From NCBI GenBank assembly GCA_036267755.1, contig DATAVK010000021.1, positions 1 to 64,000 on the forward strand: 64,000 nucleotides of DNA. The letters run 5' to 3'. This stretch comes from DATAVK01 sp036267755. GTDB lineage: Bacteria > Actinomycetota > Actinomycetes > JAFAQI01. A program made the position numbers and the translations under genes. Of this stretch, positions 8,768-16,795 are shown piece after piece; the first letter of the stretch is position 1; each line of letters begins with the position of its first letter. The notes under the pieces were generated by a model. The model ran no database searches. It had not been told where the DNA came from and saw nothing but the letters and a program-made list of their open reading frames with translations.

Positions 8768-9478
8768 TCAGCGCGCCCGGTTCGGCGCTCCCATCGGCGC
8801 CCGAGCCTGGCCCGGGACGAGGGACGGCAGCTGCACCCGCCGGTGGTCGTCGAGACACGCGCCCAGCAGGGCGAACAGCACGGCATCGGAGTCCGGCGCC
8901 TCGTCGGCGATCATGGCGATGGCGAACTCCACGGCGATGGCCATGCCCCTTCGCTGGTACTGCCGCACCGCCACCGGCAGCTCGGCGACCATCCGCCGGG
9001 CCCGATCGAGATCACCCGCGCCGCCCAGCAGCGCCAGCTCGGTGTCGAGGTGCAGCGTGACCTCGTCGACGTCGTGGGTCCGTCCAGCGGCGGCTCGCTC
9101 CAGCCCGAACAGGGCGACGAGCAGGGTACGGCGGCGGGTGCCGGTGGCGTGGGGCATGGCCGTGAGTAACACCCGACGTGCCAAGTCCTGCTGGTCGGTC
9201 AGGCTGAGCCGGCCGGCCGCCGCGAGAGCCCCGGCGTACTGCGTAAGGCGTTGGCGAGCCTCATCGCTGCTGTAGTCGTTGACGGCGCGGGCGATCGCGG
9301 CGAGGGTGCGGTCGGTGCAGGCCGGCTTCGCCGAGAAGCGTCGGCCGGCGAGCACGGACACGTACTCCATCAGGCAGGCGCCCTGCGTCGGGCGCTTGTG
9401 CTTGCCGGCGGACAGGAACGGCAGACCGTCGGGGAGGGTGTGCGCAGATGGACCGTGAAGAACTCGGGTCATGGACAT
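8768..9478 (-). CDS. Conserved actinobacterial protein of unknown function
   Basis: I do not assign a function to this 236-residue protein. The segment THKRPTQ-like KHKRPTQGACLMEYVSVLAG near residue 26 looks like a conserved actinobacterial motif. The remainder is predicted to be almost entirely alpha-helical, alanine and arginine rich, with no membrane span or signal peptide, and could be a repeat-type scaffold. It starts at the ATG at 9478, with a second ATG two codons later. It lies between a SpoIID-domain gene that ends 16 bases away on the opposite strand and an SDR gene upstream on the same strand, and no partner is evident. Confidence 0.65.
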   Translation of the reverse strand: MSMTRVLHGPSAHTLPDGLPFLSAGKHKRPTQGACLMEYVSVLAGRRFSAKPACTDRTLAAIARAVNDYSSDEARQRLTQYAGALAAAGRLSLTDQQDLARRVLLTAMPHATGTRRRTLLVALFGLERAAAGRTHDVDEVTLHLDTELALLGGAGDLDRARRMVAELPVAVRQYQRRGMAIAVEFAIAMIADEAPDSDAVLFALLGACLDDHRRVQLPSLVPGQARAPMGAPNRAR

Positions 9479-9563
9479 GACTACCTCGCAGCGGCATTGA
9501 CCGATCTGGGTTTTCTACCGCACCACGCCGGTCCGGGTCTCCCATTTCACCGAACGTTTCCCG

Positions 9564-10313
9564 TCAGTCGGTGCGGGGTCCGGGGATGCCGCGGAACCGG
9601 AACGGCTCGCTCTCCCGGCCGGGCTGCACGTACCAGCACTCGCCGGAGCGCCCACTGGTGGCCGCTGCCAGGACGGCGTCAACCACCCGGTCGACGTCGA
9701 TCAGCGGGATGCCACTGTCGCTGAGCAGGCCGCGGATCGGATCGACGATCGCGGTGTTCGCGAAGCCGGGGCACACCGCGTTCACGCGGATCCCGTGGCG
9801 TGGCCAGTCCTCGCCGAGCGAGCGAACCAGCCCAACCACAGCGTGCTTGTTCGCGCCGTACACAGGGTCGAACCCGGTTCCGGTGAGCCCGGCCAGGCTC
9901 GCGGTCGCGACGATGTCGCCGCCACCGTCGGCCCGCAGCGCGTCGTACGCCGAATGTGCGCCGAAGACCACCCCGTCGAGGTTGACGCCCATCGCCCGGC
10001 GATATTTCGCGAGGTCGAAGTCCTCGGCGATGCCGCAGCCGGTGGCGATCCCGGCGTTGAGGTAGGCGAGGTCGAGCCGGCCGAAGTGCTCGAGGACGGT
10101 CGCGACCGCCGCCTGGTTGGCCTCGAGGTCGGTCACGTCGCAGGGGGCGTAGACCCCGCCGATCTCCTCGGCCACCGCCTGGCCGGGCTCGTGTAACACG
10201 TCGGAGACGACGACCTTCGCGCCCATCGCGGCGAGTCGCCGTGCCGTGCCCGCCCCGAAGCCGCGAGCGCCACCGGTGACCCAGGCGACCTTGCCGGCAA
10301 GGTCCGCCGTCAC
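9564..10313 (-). CDS. Short-chain dehydrogenase/reductase (SDR family)
   Basis: This 249-residue NAD(P)-dependent oxidoreductase has the classical SDR signatures: the TGGARGFGAGTA dinucleotide loop near the N-terminus, the acidic VVVSDV after the second strand that favours NAD over NADP, the NAG at LAYLNAGIA, the catalytic YGANK and the N-terminal-side serine region. Its substrate is not predictable. The start is set at GTG 10313, which overlaps the stop of the preceding SCO6745-type gene as GTGA; a longer frame to 10355 only overlaps that gene further. The two genes are therefore probably one transcriptional unit. Confidence 0.88.
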   Translation of the reverse strand: MTADLAGKVAWVTGGARGFGAGTARRLAAMGAKVVVSDVLHEPGQAVAEEIGGVYAPCDVTDLEANQAAVATVLEHFGRLDLAYLNAGIATGCGIAEDFDLAKYRRAMGVNLDGVVFGAHSAYDALRADGGGDIVATASLAGLTGTGFDPVYGANKHAVVGLVRSLGEDWPRHGIRVNAVCPGFANTAIVDPIRGLLSDSGIPLIDVDRVVDAVLAAATSGRSGECWYVQPGRESEPFRFRGIPGPRTD

Positions 10314-11185
10314 TTGCCGCCGCCGAACATCGACTCCGTGATGGTGCGCGACCACGGCCGGGCGAGCTCACGCAGCCGTTGGGTGCGTTCCGCACCGAGA
10401 TGCTGGTACGGCGCCGCCGAGGCGATGTCCGTCTGCGCCTCCATCGCCGTGCGCTGCTGCTGGCCCGCCTCGGTAAGGCTGCCGTCCGCCGCCAGCAGTC
10501 CGCGGTCTCGCAACCGGCCGGCTGCGGCGTCCCATGCCTCGTCGTCCCACCCACGCGTGGCGCGCAGCAGCTCTTCCGGCAGGCCCTGGTTGAGCGGCAC
10601 GTACCCCACCAGTGCCTCGATCCCGTCCAGCCCGGCGAGCATCAGGGCCGCGACGTGTGCGTCGCCCCGGTGCTCGCGCAGCAGGGTCTGGGCGTGGAAC
10701 AGCTGCAGGTGGGGCGGGTCCGGCCAGGGCAACGAGGCGTGAGCTGCGAACAGCGGCCGGCCCACCGGGTCGCAGACCGTGGTCGCCTCGCGGGCGAGCG
10801 CCGCCGCCTCGGCCAGCTCCGCCGACTCGAGCACCGGCTCGCCGAGCACCCGGCGATACGCGGCGTCGACCCCCTCATAGCGCGCGGCGGTGGCCGCCTC
10901 GGGGGTCGTGACGTCCCAGACCGAGGGGATCGCCTTGGCGACCTGCTGTGGCGCGAAGTTGAAGAAGGTGGCGACGACGACCTCGGCCGGCACCACGCCC
11001 ATCGGCGCCGCCCGCATCGCGAAGTAAGCACGCATCCCGCCCTTGACGCCGAGTGCCGCCATCCGCTCCGTGGGCTCCGGGGCGAAGTAGCCGAGGACGT
11101 GAAGTGGCTCGAGCGTTCGGTAGGCCTTGCGCGCCAGCGTCGGTGCGTCGAGGTCGGCGTCGGCCCCGGTGTCGGGTGAGGTCAT
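10310..11185 (-). CDS. SCO6745 family protein
   Basis: This 291-residue cytoplasmic protein resembles the actinobacterial family named after Streptomyces SCO6745, which has no established biochemical role. The conserved opening LARKAYRTLEPLHVLGYFAPE and the following YFAMRAAPMGVV and FFNFAPQ blocks are visible. The C-terminal part looks like a winged-helix-like tail (EAGQQQRTAMEAQTDIASAAPY), as in MarR-type folds. It overlaps the downstream SDR gene by four bases, so the pair is likely co-expressed. Upstream lies a large inverted repeat at 11239-11294 and then a catalase gene on the same strand. Confidence 0.75.
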   Translation of the reverse strand: MTSPDTGADADLDAPTLARKAYRTLEPLHVLGYFAPEPTERMAALGVKGGMRAYFAMRAAPMGVVPAEVVVATFFNFAPQQVAKAIPSVWDVTTPEAATAARYEGVDAAYRRVLGEPVLESAELAEAAALAREATTVCDPVGRPLFAAHASLPWPDPPHLQLFHAQTLLREHRGDAHVAALMLAGLDGIEALVGYVPLNQGLPEELLRATRGWDDEAWDAAAGRLRDRGLLAADGSLTEAGQQQRTAMEAQTDIASAAPYQHLGAERTQRLRELARPWSRTITESMFGGGK

Positions 11186-11238
11186 GGCCGGACCTTAGCG
11201 AGCCCGCTGACCGGCGGCCACGTGACCGCCCGCACGTC

Positions 11239-11294
11239 GAGTGCGACGCTATGTCCCTTCAGGAGCGCCTTGGAAGGGACGGTACGTCGCACTC
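11239..11294. repeat. Long imperfect palindrome between catalase and SCO6745 genes
   Basis: A ten-base outer arm GAGTGCGACG (11239-11248) pairs perfectly with CGTCGCACTC (11285-11294). After a symmetrical four-base internal loop, an eight-base inner arm GTCCCTTC (11253-11260) pairs with GAAGGGAC (11273-11280), and the 12-base apical loop can close further through AGG/CCT. No T-run follows on either strand. It may act as a terminator for the catalase gene that ends at 11305 or be a copy of a dispersed palindromic element. Confidence 0.7.
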
Positions 11295-11304
11295 AACGCG
11301 AAAA

Positions 11305-12759
11305 CTAGGAGCGGACGCCTTCTTCGATCTTGTCGCCGACCGCCTTGTCTACCTTGCGCCAGTAGTCGAAGACGCGCGAGAGCACCGGCTCCTCGACGCC
11401 CTTCTTGATGTGCCCGACGACGTTCGACACCAGCCGGGCTCGGGCACCGTCGTCCATCGCCTTGTTGACCATGGCATTGGCCTGCCCGAAGTCGTCGTCC
11501 TCGGCATGGGCGACGTACGCCGTCCGCAGGATCTCGCCGGCCTCGACGTGCCAGGAGGCGTCCTCGCCGAACAGCTCAGGCGCGGCGGCCGGGCCGTTGT
11601 AGGAGTTGGGCGCGTACACCGGGTCCGGCGGGTTGGTGTGCCGCAGCGCGCCGTCGCGGTTGTAGGAGTTCACCGGCGACTTCGGCCGGTTCACCGGCAG
11701 CTCCATCGCGTTGGCACCGATCCGGTACAGGTGGGTGTCGTGGTAGCTGAACAGCCGGCCCAGCAGCATCTTGTCCGGGCTGGCGCCGATCCCGGGCACC
11801 AGGCTGCTCGGCTCGAACGCCGCCTGCTCGATCTGCGCGAAGTAGTTGTCGGGGTTGCGATCCAGCACCATCCGGCCGACCTTGATCAGCGGGTAGTCGC
11901 CATGCGGCCACACCTTCGTGAGGTCGAACGGGTTGAACCGGTAGTCCGCCGCGTCGGCGAACGGCATCACCTGCATGTGCAGCGTCCACGAGGGATGCTC
12001 GCCGCGGGTGATCGCCTCGCTGAGGTCCTGCAGGTGGTGGTCGGGGTTCTGGCCGGCGATCGCGTCGCCCTCGTCGGCCGTGAGGTGCTCGACGCCGAGG
12101 TCGGTCTTGAAGTGGTACTTCACCCAGAACCGCTCGCCACCCGCATTGATCCACATGTAGGTGTGGCTCGAGTAGCCGTTCATGTGCCGCCACGACTTCG
12201 GCAGGCCGCGGTCGCCCATCAGCCAGGTGACCTGGTGCGCCGACTCCGGGGAGAGCGTCCAGAAGTCCCACTGCATGTTGTTGTCGCGCAGGTGGTTGTC
12301 GGCGCGGCGCTTCTGCGAGTGGATGAAGTCCTGGAACTTCGTGGGGTCGCGGACGAAGAAGACCGGGGTGTTGTTGCCGACCATGTCGTAGTTGCCGTGG
12401 TCGGTGTAGAACTTCAGCGCGAAACCGCGAGGGTCACGCGTGGTGTCGGCGTACCCACGTTCACCGGCGACGGTCGAGAACCGCGCGAGCATCTCGGTAC
12501 GACGACCCTTCTGGAACAGGTCGGCCTTGGTGAACTGCGACACGTCCTCGGTGGTCTCGAAGAAGCCGAAGGCGCCGCCGCCCTTGGCGTGCACCACGCG
12601 CTCGGGCACCCGCTCGCGGTTGAACGCCTGCATCTTCTGGATGACGTAGTGGTCTTGCAGCAGGATCGGGCCGCCCGGGCCTGCGGTGAGCGAGTATTCG
12701 TCGCTGCTCGCCGGGATCCCGCTGTCGGTGGTGGTGTACGGGCGCTGGGTGTCGGTCAC
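11305..12759 (-). CDS. Monofunctional haem catalase
   Basis: This 484-residue protein converts hydrogen peroxide to water and oxygen in the cytoplasm. The distal histidine lies in RERVPERVVHAKG, the distal asparagine in DMVGNNTPVFFVRDP, and the proximal haem tyrosine in RLFSYHDTHLYRIG. The length fits small-subunit catalases with no C-terminal flavodoxin-like domain. There is no Fur-type regulator next to it, unlike the second catalase gene at 28.3-29.9 kb, so the two are probably regulated differently. Gene name left blank because several katA/katE-type names apply. Confidence 0.95.
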   Translation of the reverse strand: MTDTQRPYTTTDSGIPASSDEYSLTAGPGGPILLQDHYVIQKMQAFNRERVPERVVHAKGGGAFGFFETTEDVSQFTKADLFQKGRRTEMLARFSTVAGERGYADTTRDPRGFALKFYTDHGNYDMVGNNTPVFFVRDPTKFQDFIHSQKRRADNHLRDNNMQWDFWTLSPESAHQVTWLMGDRGLPKSWRHMNGYSSHTYMWINAGGERFWVKYHFKTDLGVEHLTADEGDAIAGQNPDHHLQDLSEAITRGEHPSWTLHMQVMPFADAADYRFNPFDLTKVWPHGDYPLIKVGRMVLDRNPDNYFAQIEQAAFEPSSLVPGIGASPDKMLLGRLFSYHDTHLYRIGANAMELPVNRPKSPVNSYNRDGALRHTNPPDPVYAPNSYNGPAAAPELFGEDASWHVEAGEILRTAYVAHAEDDDFGQANAMVNKAMDDGARARLVSNVVGHIKKGVEEPVLSRVFDYWRKVDKAVGDKIEEGVRS

Positions 12760-12922
12760 GGCGTCTCCTCACAGAACTCGCGTCATCCGGCCGGGCACCC
12801 TCGACCGTACGACGCTGACCACGTCTGGTCCACCGGGGTGGGCTCGCTTTCGAAAGCCGGACGTTACCTGCCGTGCAGGTCGACGAAACCCGCGCGCAAC
12901 GATCGGGGGGGACGCTTCCACC

Positions 12923-13561
12923 ATGCCCGCTCTCTACCGGCTACGGATCGAGCTCCCGGACCGTCCGGGCGCGCTGGCCTACGTGAGCTCGGCACTGGCC
13001 CGGCGCGCGCTCGACATCGTCGACGTGGCGATCCACGAGGTTGACGGTGAACGGGCCGTCGACGAGATCGTGGTGCGCGGCCCGACCCACCTGAACACCG
13101 ACGCGATGGCCGCCGACCTGCGCAGTGTGGACGCCGGGCTGGTGTCGGCCACGCGCTGCGAGGCCGAGGGTGACCCGGTCGCCGCGGCACTGCGGTGGTC
13201 GGCCTCGATGGTCGACGGCACCGATCCGCGGGAGTCGCTGGTCGAGGCCATGCTCGAGCTCGCCCACGTCGCCGCCGCCGTGGTTCTGCCGGTCGAGGTC
13301 GCGCGGCAGGTGGAGGCGGGCAGGACGGCGGTCGAGCGTGGTGGCCCGGTTGTCCTGCGCACCGGCGACCTGCCGGCCGAGCTCGGGGGTCCCCACCGCG
13401 CCACGCAGTGGCTGCTCGCCGTACCCGACCACGACCGCGACCCGGCCGCCGTCGCGTTCGCCGCGCGGCCGCTGTCCCTGCGGTTCACGGCCACGGAGGT
13501 GGCGCGGGTCTGCGCCCTGCTGCAGGTGTTCCGCGAGCTGGGTGCCGCCCGCGCCCTCTGA
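12923..13561 (+). CDS. ACT domain-containing protein
   Basis: This 212-residue protein begins with a ligand-binding ACT domain: YRLRIELPDRPGALAYVSSA is the standard first strand and helix with the DRPGAL amino-acid-binding loop, followed by DIVDVAIHEVDGERAVDEI. After about residue 75 the sequence is not a recognised domain and contains a helical segment followed by strands. It may be an amino-acid-responsive regulatory protein, but no catalytic domain is attached. The ATG at 12923 starts exactly at the ACT domain; a longer frame upstream looks like non-coding shadow. It is followed by a flavin dehydrogenase gene on the same strand 42 bases later. Confidence 0.8.
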   Translation: MPALYRLRIELPDRPGALAYVSSALARRALDIVDVAIHEVDGERAVDEIVVRGPTHLNTDAMAADLRSVDAGLVSATRCEAEGDPVAAALRWSASMVDGTDPRESLVEAMLELAHVAAAVVLPVEVARQVEAGRTAVERGGPVVLRTGDLPAELGGPHRATQWLLAVPDHDRDPAAVAFAARPLSLRFTATEVARVCALLQVFRELGAARAL

Positions 13562-13603
13562 CGTTGCCGCAGTAGCCTGCCGACCTCGGCACCTGGAGGT
13601 TCG

Positions 13604-15265
13604 ATGGCTACAGCTCCCCACGACGCGGACGTCATCGTCGTCGGCGCCGGGCTGGCCGGTCTGGTCGCCACCGCCGAGCTCGCCGCCGCCGGCCGCCGCG
13701 TCATCCTGGTCGACCAGGAGCCCGAGGCGTCGCTCGGCGGCCAGGCCTGGTGGTCCTTTGGCGGCATGTTCCTCGTCGACACCCCCGAGCAGCGCCGGCT
13801 GCGGGTCCACGACTCCTACGAGATCGCCCTGGCCGACTGGTTGGGCACCGCCGGCTTCGACCGCGAGGAGGACCACTGGCCGAGGCGGTGGGCCGAGGCG
13901 TACGTCGGCTTCGCCGCGGGCGAGAAGCGGTCCTGGCTGCACGAGAAAGGCGTCCGCTTCTTCCCGGTCGTGCAGTGGGCCGAGCGTGGCGGCTACCAGG
14001 TGCCCGGTCACGGGAACTCGCTTCCCCGCTTCCACGTCACGTGGGGCACCGGCCCGGGCATCGTCGCGCCGTTCGAGCGCGAGGTGCGGGACGCGGTGTC
14101 CCGTGGCCTCGTCGACCTGCGGTTCCGGCACCGCGTGACGGCGCTCACCTCGACCGGCGGCGTCGTCGACGGTGTCAGCGGTGAGCGGCTCGAGGACACC
14201 GACGTCGAGCGCGGCGTCCCGAGCCCCCGGACGGTCGTCGGCGACTTCGCCCTGCGCGCGCAGGCCGTGGTGGTCACCTCCGGCGGCATCGGCGCCAACC
14301 ACGACCTGGTCCGCCGCTACTGGCCGACGGGGTACGGCGAACCCCCGACCCGGATGCTCTCCGGCGTACCGGACAGCGTCGACGGGTTGATGCAGGGCGT
14401 GGTCGCCGAGGCCGGGGGCCGGGTCATCAACCCCGACCGGATGTGGCACTACCCGGAGGGGGTCATCAACCACTCGCCGGTGTGGTCTCAGCACGGCGTC
14501 CGCATCCTGTCCGGCCCGTCGCCGCTGTGGCTCGACGCCCGCGGCCGGCGGCTGCCGACACCGCTGTTCCCCGGCTTCGACGCCCTCGGCGCCCTGCGAC
14601 ACGTCACGAGCACCGGCTACGACCACTCGTGGTTCCTGCTCGACCGCGCGACGATCGGGCCTGAGTTCGCGCTGTCGGGCTCGGAGCAAAACCCCGACCT
14701 GACCGGCAAGGACGTCCGGCAGGTGCTCGGCCGGGCCCGTCCCGGGCCGACCGGGCCGGTGCAGGCGTTCCTCGATCGCGGCGAGGACTTCCTGGTGCGG
14801 GACCGCCTCGAGGACTTGGTGGAGGCCATGAACGCACTCGCCGGCGACGACCTCATCGACGCGGCCGAGCTGCGGCAGACCGTGGAAGCCCGCGACCTGC
14901 AGGTGAGCGCGGAGTACGGCAAGGATCCCCAGGTCGTCGCGACCCTGGCGGCGCGGCGCTACCTCGGCGACCGGCTCACCCGGGTCGTCACACCCCACCG
15001 GCTGATCGGCGGCGACGGCCCGCTCATCGCCGTACGGCTGTGGATCCTGACCCGCAAGTCACTCGGCGGTCTCGAGACCGACCTGTCCGCCAGGGTGTTG
15101 ACGTCGACCGGAGAACCGTTGCCCGGCGTGTACGCCGCCGGTGAGGTCAGCGGGTTCGGCGGTGGTGGGGTGCACGGCTACCGCGCGCTCGAGGGGACCT
15201 TCCTCGGGGGCTGCGTTTTCTCGGGCCGGGTGGCCGGTCGGGCCGCCGCCGCGGCGGTCAGCTGA
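13604..15265 (+). CDS. FAD-binding dehydrogenase (fumarate reductase/KstD-like superfamily)
   Basis: This 553-residue flavoprotein has an N-terminal FAD fold, DVIVVGAGLAGLVATAELA, with GxGxxG, and the succinate dehydrogenase/3-ketosteroid dehydrogenase-like organisation. GGQAWWSFGGMF is the flavin-contacting loop, VVVTSGGIGANHDLV the second nucleotide strand, and GVYAAGEVSGFGGGGVHGY the C-terminal FAD closure. It is annotated in actinobacteria simply as FAD-binding dehydrogenase, with unknown substrate; dehydrogenation of a ring or alkyl ketone is a reasonable guess. It has no signal peptide or membrane span. An ATG start with a GGAGG-like site (CTGGAGG) lies just upstream. The ACT gene may share its transcript. 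Confidence 0.85.
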   Translation: MATAPHDADVIVVGAGLAGLVATAELAAAGRRVILVDQEPEASLGGQAWWSFGGMFLVDTPEQRRLRVHDSYEIALADWLGTAGFDREEDHWPRRWAEAYVGFAAGEKRSWLHEKGVRFFPVVQWAERGGYQVPGHGNSLPRFHVTWGTGPGIVAPFEREVRDAVSRGLVDLRFRHRVTALTSTGGVVDGVSGERLEDTDVERGVPSPRTVVGDFALRAQAVVVTSGGIGANHDLVRRYWPTGYGEPPTRMLSGVPDSVDGLMQGVVAEAGGRVINPDRMWHYPEGVINHSPVWSQHGVRILSGPSPLWLDARGRRLPTPLFPGFDALGALRHVTSTGYDHSWFLLDRATIGPEFALSGSEQNPDLTGKDVRQVLGRARPGPTGPVQAFLDRGEDFLVRDRLEDLVEAMNALAGDDLIDAAELRQTVEARDLQVSAEYGKDPQVVATLAARRYLGDRLTRVVTPHRLIGGDGPLIAVRLWILTRKSLGGLETDLSARVLTSTGEPLPGVYAAGEVSGFGGGGVHGYRALEGTFLGGCVFSGRVAGRAAAAAVS

Positions 15266-15365
15266 CGTTCGCATCGCGCACGGTCGTCCACAAAACCGGG
15301 GGCCGGGTTTCGAAACGATAACGGCGGGACATAGCATCGTCATGGGCGCCATCAGGTGCCTGCGG

Positions 15366-15552
15366 ACCCTGGACGCCGAGTCCCGCCACTGGGGTACGCC
15401 GTACAAACGATCGGCCCGGCGGGAGCGGAGGACCCAGGTCCTCGGACAACGGCGCGCATTTTGGCGCTGACGTCCTCGGGGTGAAGTCGCGACAGCGACC
15501 GGGCGATTCCCGCGCCCGAACCCGACAGCTAACTTCGCAGGCGTCCGAGGAA
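15366..15552 (+). ncRNA. Cyclic di-AMP riboswitch (ydaO-yuaA type) upstream of an Rpf-like gene
   Basis: The untranslated leader carries the conserved blocks of the ydaO-yuaA class in order: GACGCCGAGTCCCGCC (from 15372), GGCGGGAGCGGAGGACCCA (15418-15436), GGGGTGAA (15478-15485) and the hallmark 3' block CCCGAACCCGACAGCTAAC (15515-15533), then GCAGGCG. This class binds c-di-AMP. In actinobacteria it commonly sits in front of genes for resuscitation-promoting factors and other wall hydrolases, as in Streptomyces rpfA. The ribosome site GAGGAA lies just after the 3' block. Boundaries are approximate by about ten bases at each end. Confidence 0.9.
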
Positions 15553-15560
15553 GAGCTCTC

Positions 15561-15989
15561 GTGCGACCGTCCCTGTCCCTTTCCACTCGTCGTTCCGCGG
15601 CCGGCACCGTCCTCGCGGCTGGTGTCATCGTCGGCGGCCTGATGGGTGCAGCACCCGTCGGCGCGACGGCAGCAACCCACCACTCGACTCAGGTTCGCGC
15701 CTCAGCGGCGAGCCGTGCCTCGGCCGCGAGCCATCGCAAGGCCGCGCACGTCATGGACCACAAGCTGCGCAAGCTGCGCACCTGTGAGTCCGGCGACCGG
15801 TACCACATCAACACCGGCAACGGGTACTACGGCGCCTACCAGTTCGCGAAGTCGACCTGGCACTCGCTGGGCTACCACGGCCTGCCGAGCCACGCGAAGG
15901 CCAAGACCCAGGACGCCGCGGCCAAGAAGCTGCACGCGAAGCAGGGCTGGCACCCGTGGCCGGTCTGCTCCAAGAAGGAGCACCTGTAG
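15561..15989 (+). CDS. Secreted transglycosylase-like protein of the resuscitation-promoting factor family
   Basis: This 142-residue exported protein probably cleaves peptidoglycan glycan chains to promote spore germination or exit from dormancy. A signal peptide (residues 1 to about 38) and a short Ala/Ser/His linker precede the compact Rpf domain. The domain shows TCESGDRYHINTGNGYYGAY with the catalytic glutamate at E76, the substrate-cleft NTGNGYYGAYQF and a C-terminal WHPWPVC whose cysteine should pair with C75. There is no LysM or G5 domain. The GTG at 15561 lies eight bases after a GAGGAA site and directly behind a c-di-AMP riboswitch, so expression should respond to that nucleotide. 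Confidence 0.92.
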   Translation: MRPSLSLSTRRSAAGTVLAAGVIVGGLMGAAPVGATAATHHSTQVRASAASRASAASHRKAAHVMDHKLRKLRTCESGDRYHINTGNGYYGAYQFAKSTWHSLGYHGLPSHAKAKTQDAAAKKLHAKQGWHPWPVCSKKEHL

Positions 15990-15994
15990 GCGCC

Positions 15995-16795
15995 TCAGAC
16001 GTCGCGGTGGCGCAGCGTCCACCAGGCGATGGCGGTGGCAAGCACGGCCCAGATGCAGAACACCCCGAACCCGGCCCACGGTCCGAGTGAGTGGTCCTGC
16101 TGCGTGACGCTGATGATCGCCGCACCCGCGTTGGCAGGCGTGTAGCGACCGATGTCGTCCTGCCAGCGCGACGGGAGCAGCGCCACGATGATCGGGAGCA
16201 CGAAGATGATGCCGATGACGGCCGTGATCGTTCCGGCCGTGTTGCGCAGGATCGTGGCGAGCGCCAAGGCCAGCAGGACGAGCACCGTCGTATAGAGCCC
16301 GACGCCGAGGATCACCCGCAGCACACCCGGTGCGCCGACTCCGATGTTGTAGTGGCGACGCGACAGGATCGACTGGCCCACGAAGAACGTCGCGAAGGCC
16401 GTCGCGGTCACCAGCACGAACGCCGCGATCCCGAGGACGATCGCCTTGCCGGCGAGGACGTAACCGCGCTGCGGGATCGCGGCCACCGTGGTTCGGATCA
16501 TGCCGGTGCTGTACTCCGCGCTCATCGCCAGCACGCCGACGATCGCGAAGGCGACCTGCGCCAGGAACATGCCGGCCAGGCTGGTACCGGCGGGATCCGA
16601 CGGTCGGTCGGCTGCGCCGGTCGAGTTGCCGAGGCAGATCAGCGCTCCGAGCCCGACCGAGATGACGACGGCGGCGATCGCCGACCAGTACGTCGAACGC
16701 ACTGTCCGCAGCTTGGTCCACTCGGAGTGCATGACGTCAAGCAGGACCTGCCCCCCGCCGGGGTGCGCGATGTCCGTGGTCGTCGCGGCGCTCAT
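15995..16795 (-). CDS. ABC-2 type transporter permease
   Basis: This is a 266-residue integral membrane protein with about six hydrophobic segments, the standard layout of ABC-2 export permeases. The first helix follows LDVMHSEWTKLRTVRSTYWS, a phrase typical of this actinobacterial family, and other spans are AQVAFAIVGVLAMSAEYS and the C-terminal FGVFCIWAVLATAIAWW. Together with the ATPase encoded just upstream (ATGA overlap at 16792-16795) it should form a homodimeric exporter. The substrate is unknown; family members export drugs, peptides or lipids. Confidence 0.88.
   Translation of the reverse strand: MSAATTTDIAHPGGGQVLLDVMHSEWTKLRTVRSTYWSAIAAVVISVGLGALICLGNSTGAADRPSDPAGTSLAGMFLAQVAFAIVGVLAMSAEYSTGMIRTTVAAIPQRGYVLAGKAIVLGIAAFVLVTATAFATFFVGQSILSRRHYNIGVGAPGVLRVILGVGLYTTVLVLLALALATILRNTAGTITAVIGIIFVLPIIVALLPSRWQDDIGRYTPANAGAAIISVTQQDHSLGPWAGFGVFCIWAVLATAIAWWTLRHRDV

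Noticed and set aside
12941..14998. A 685-residue minus-strand open frame opposite the FAD dehydrogenase
   Set aside because: It lies antisense to a flavoprotein with clear FAD motifs and to the ACT gene; the composition is typical of GC-rich shadow frames.
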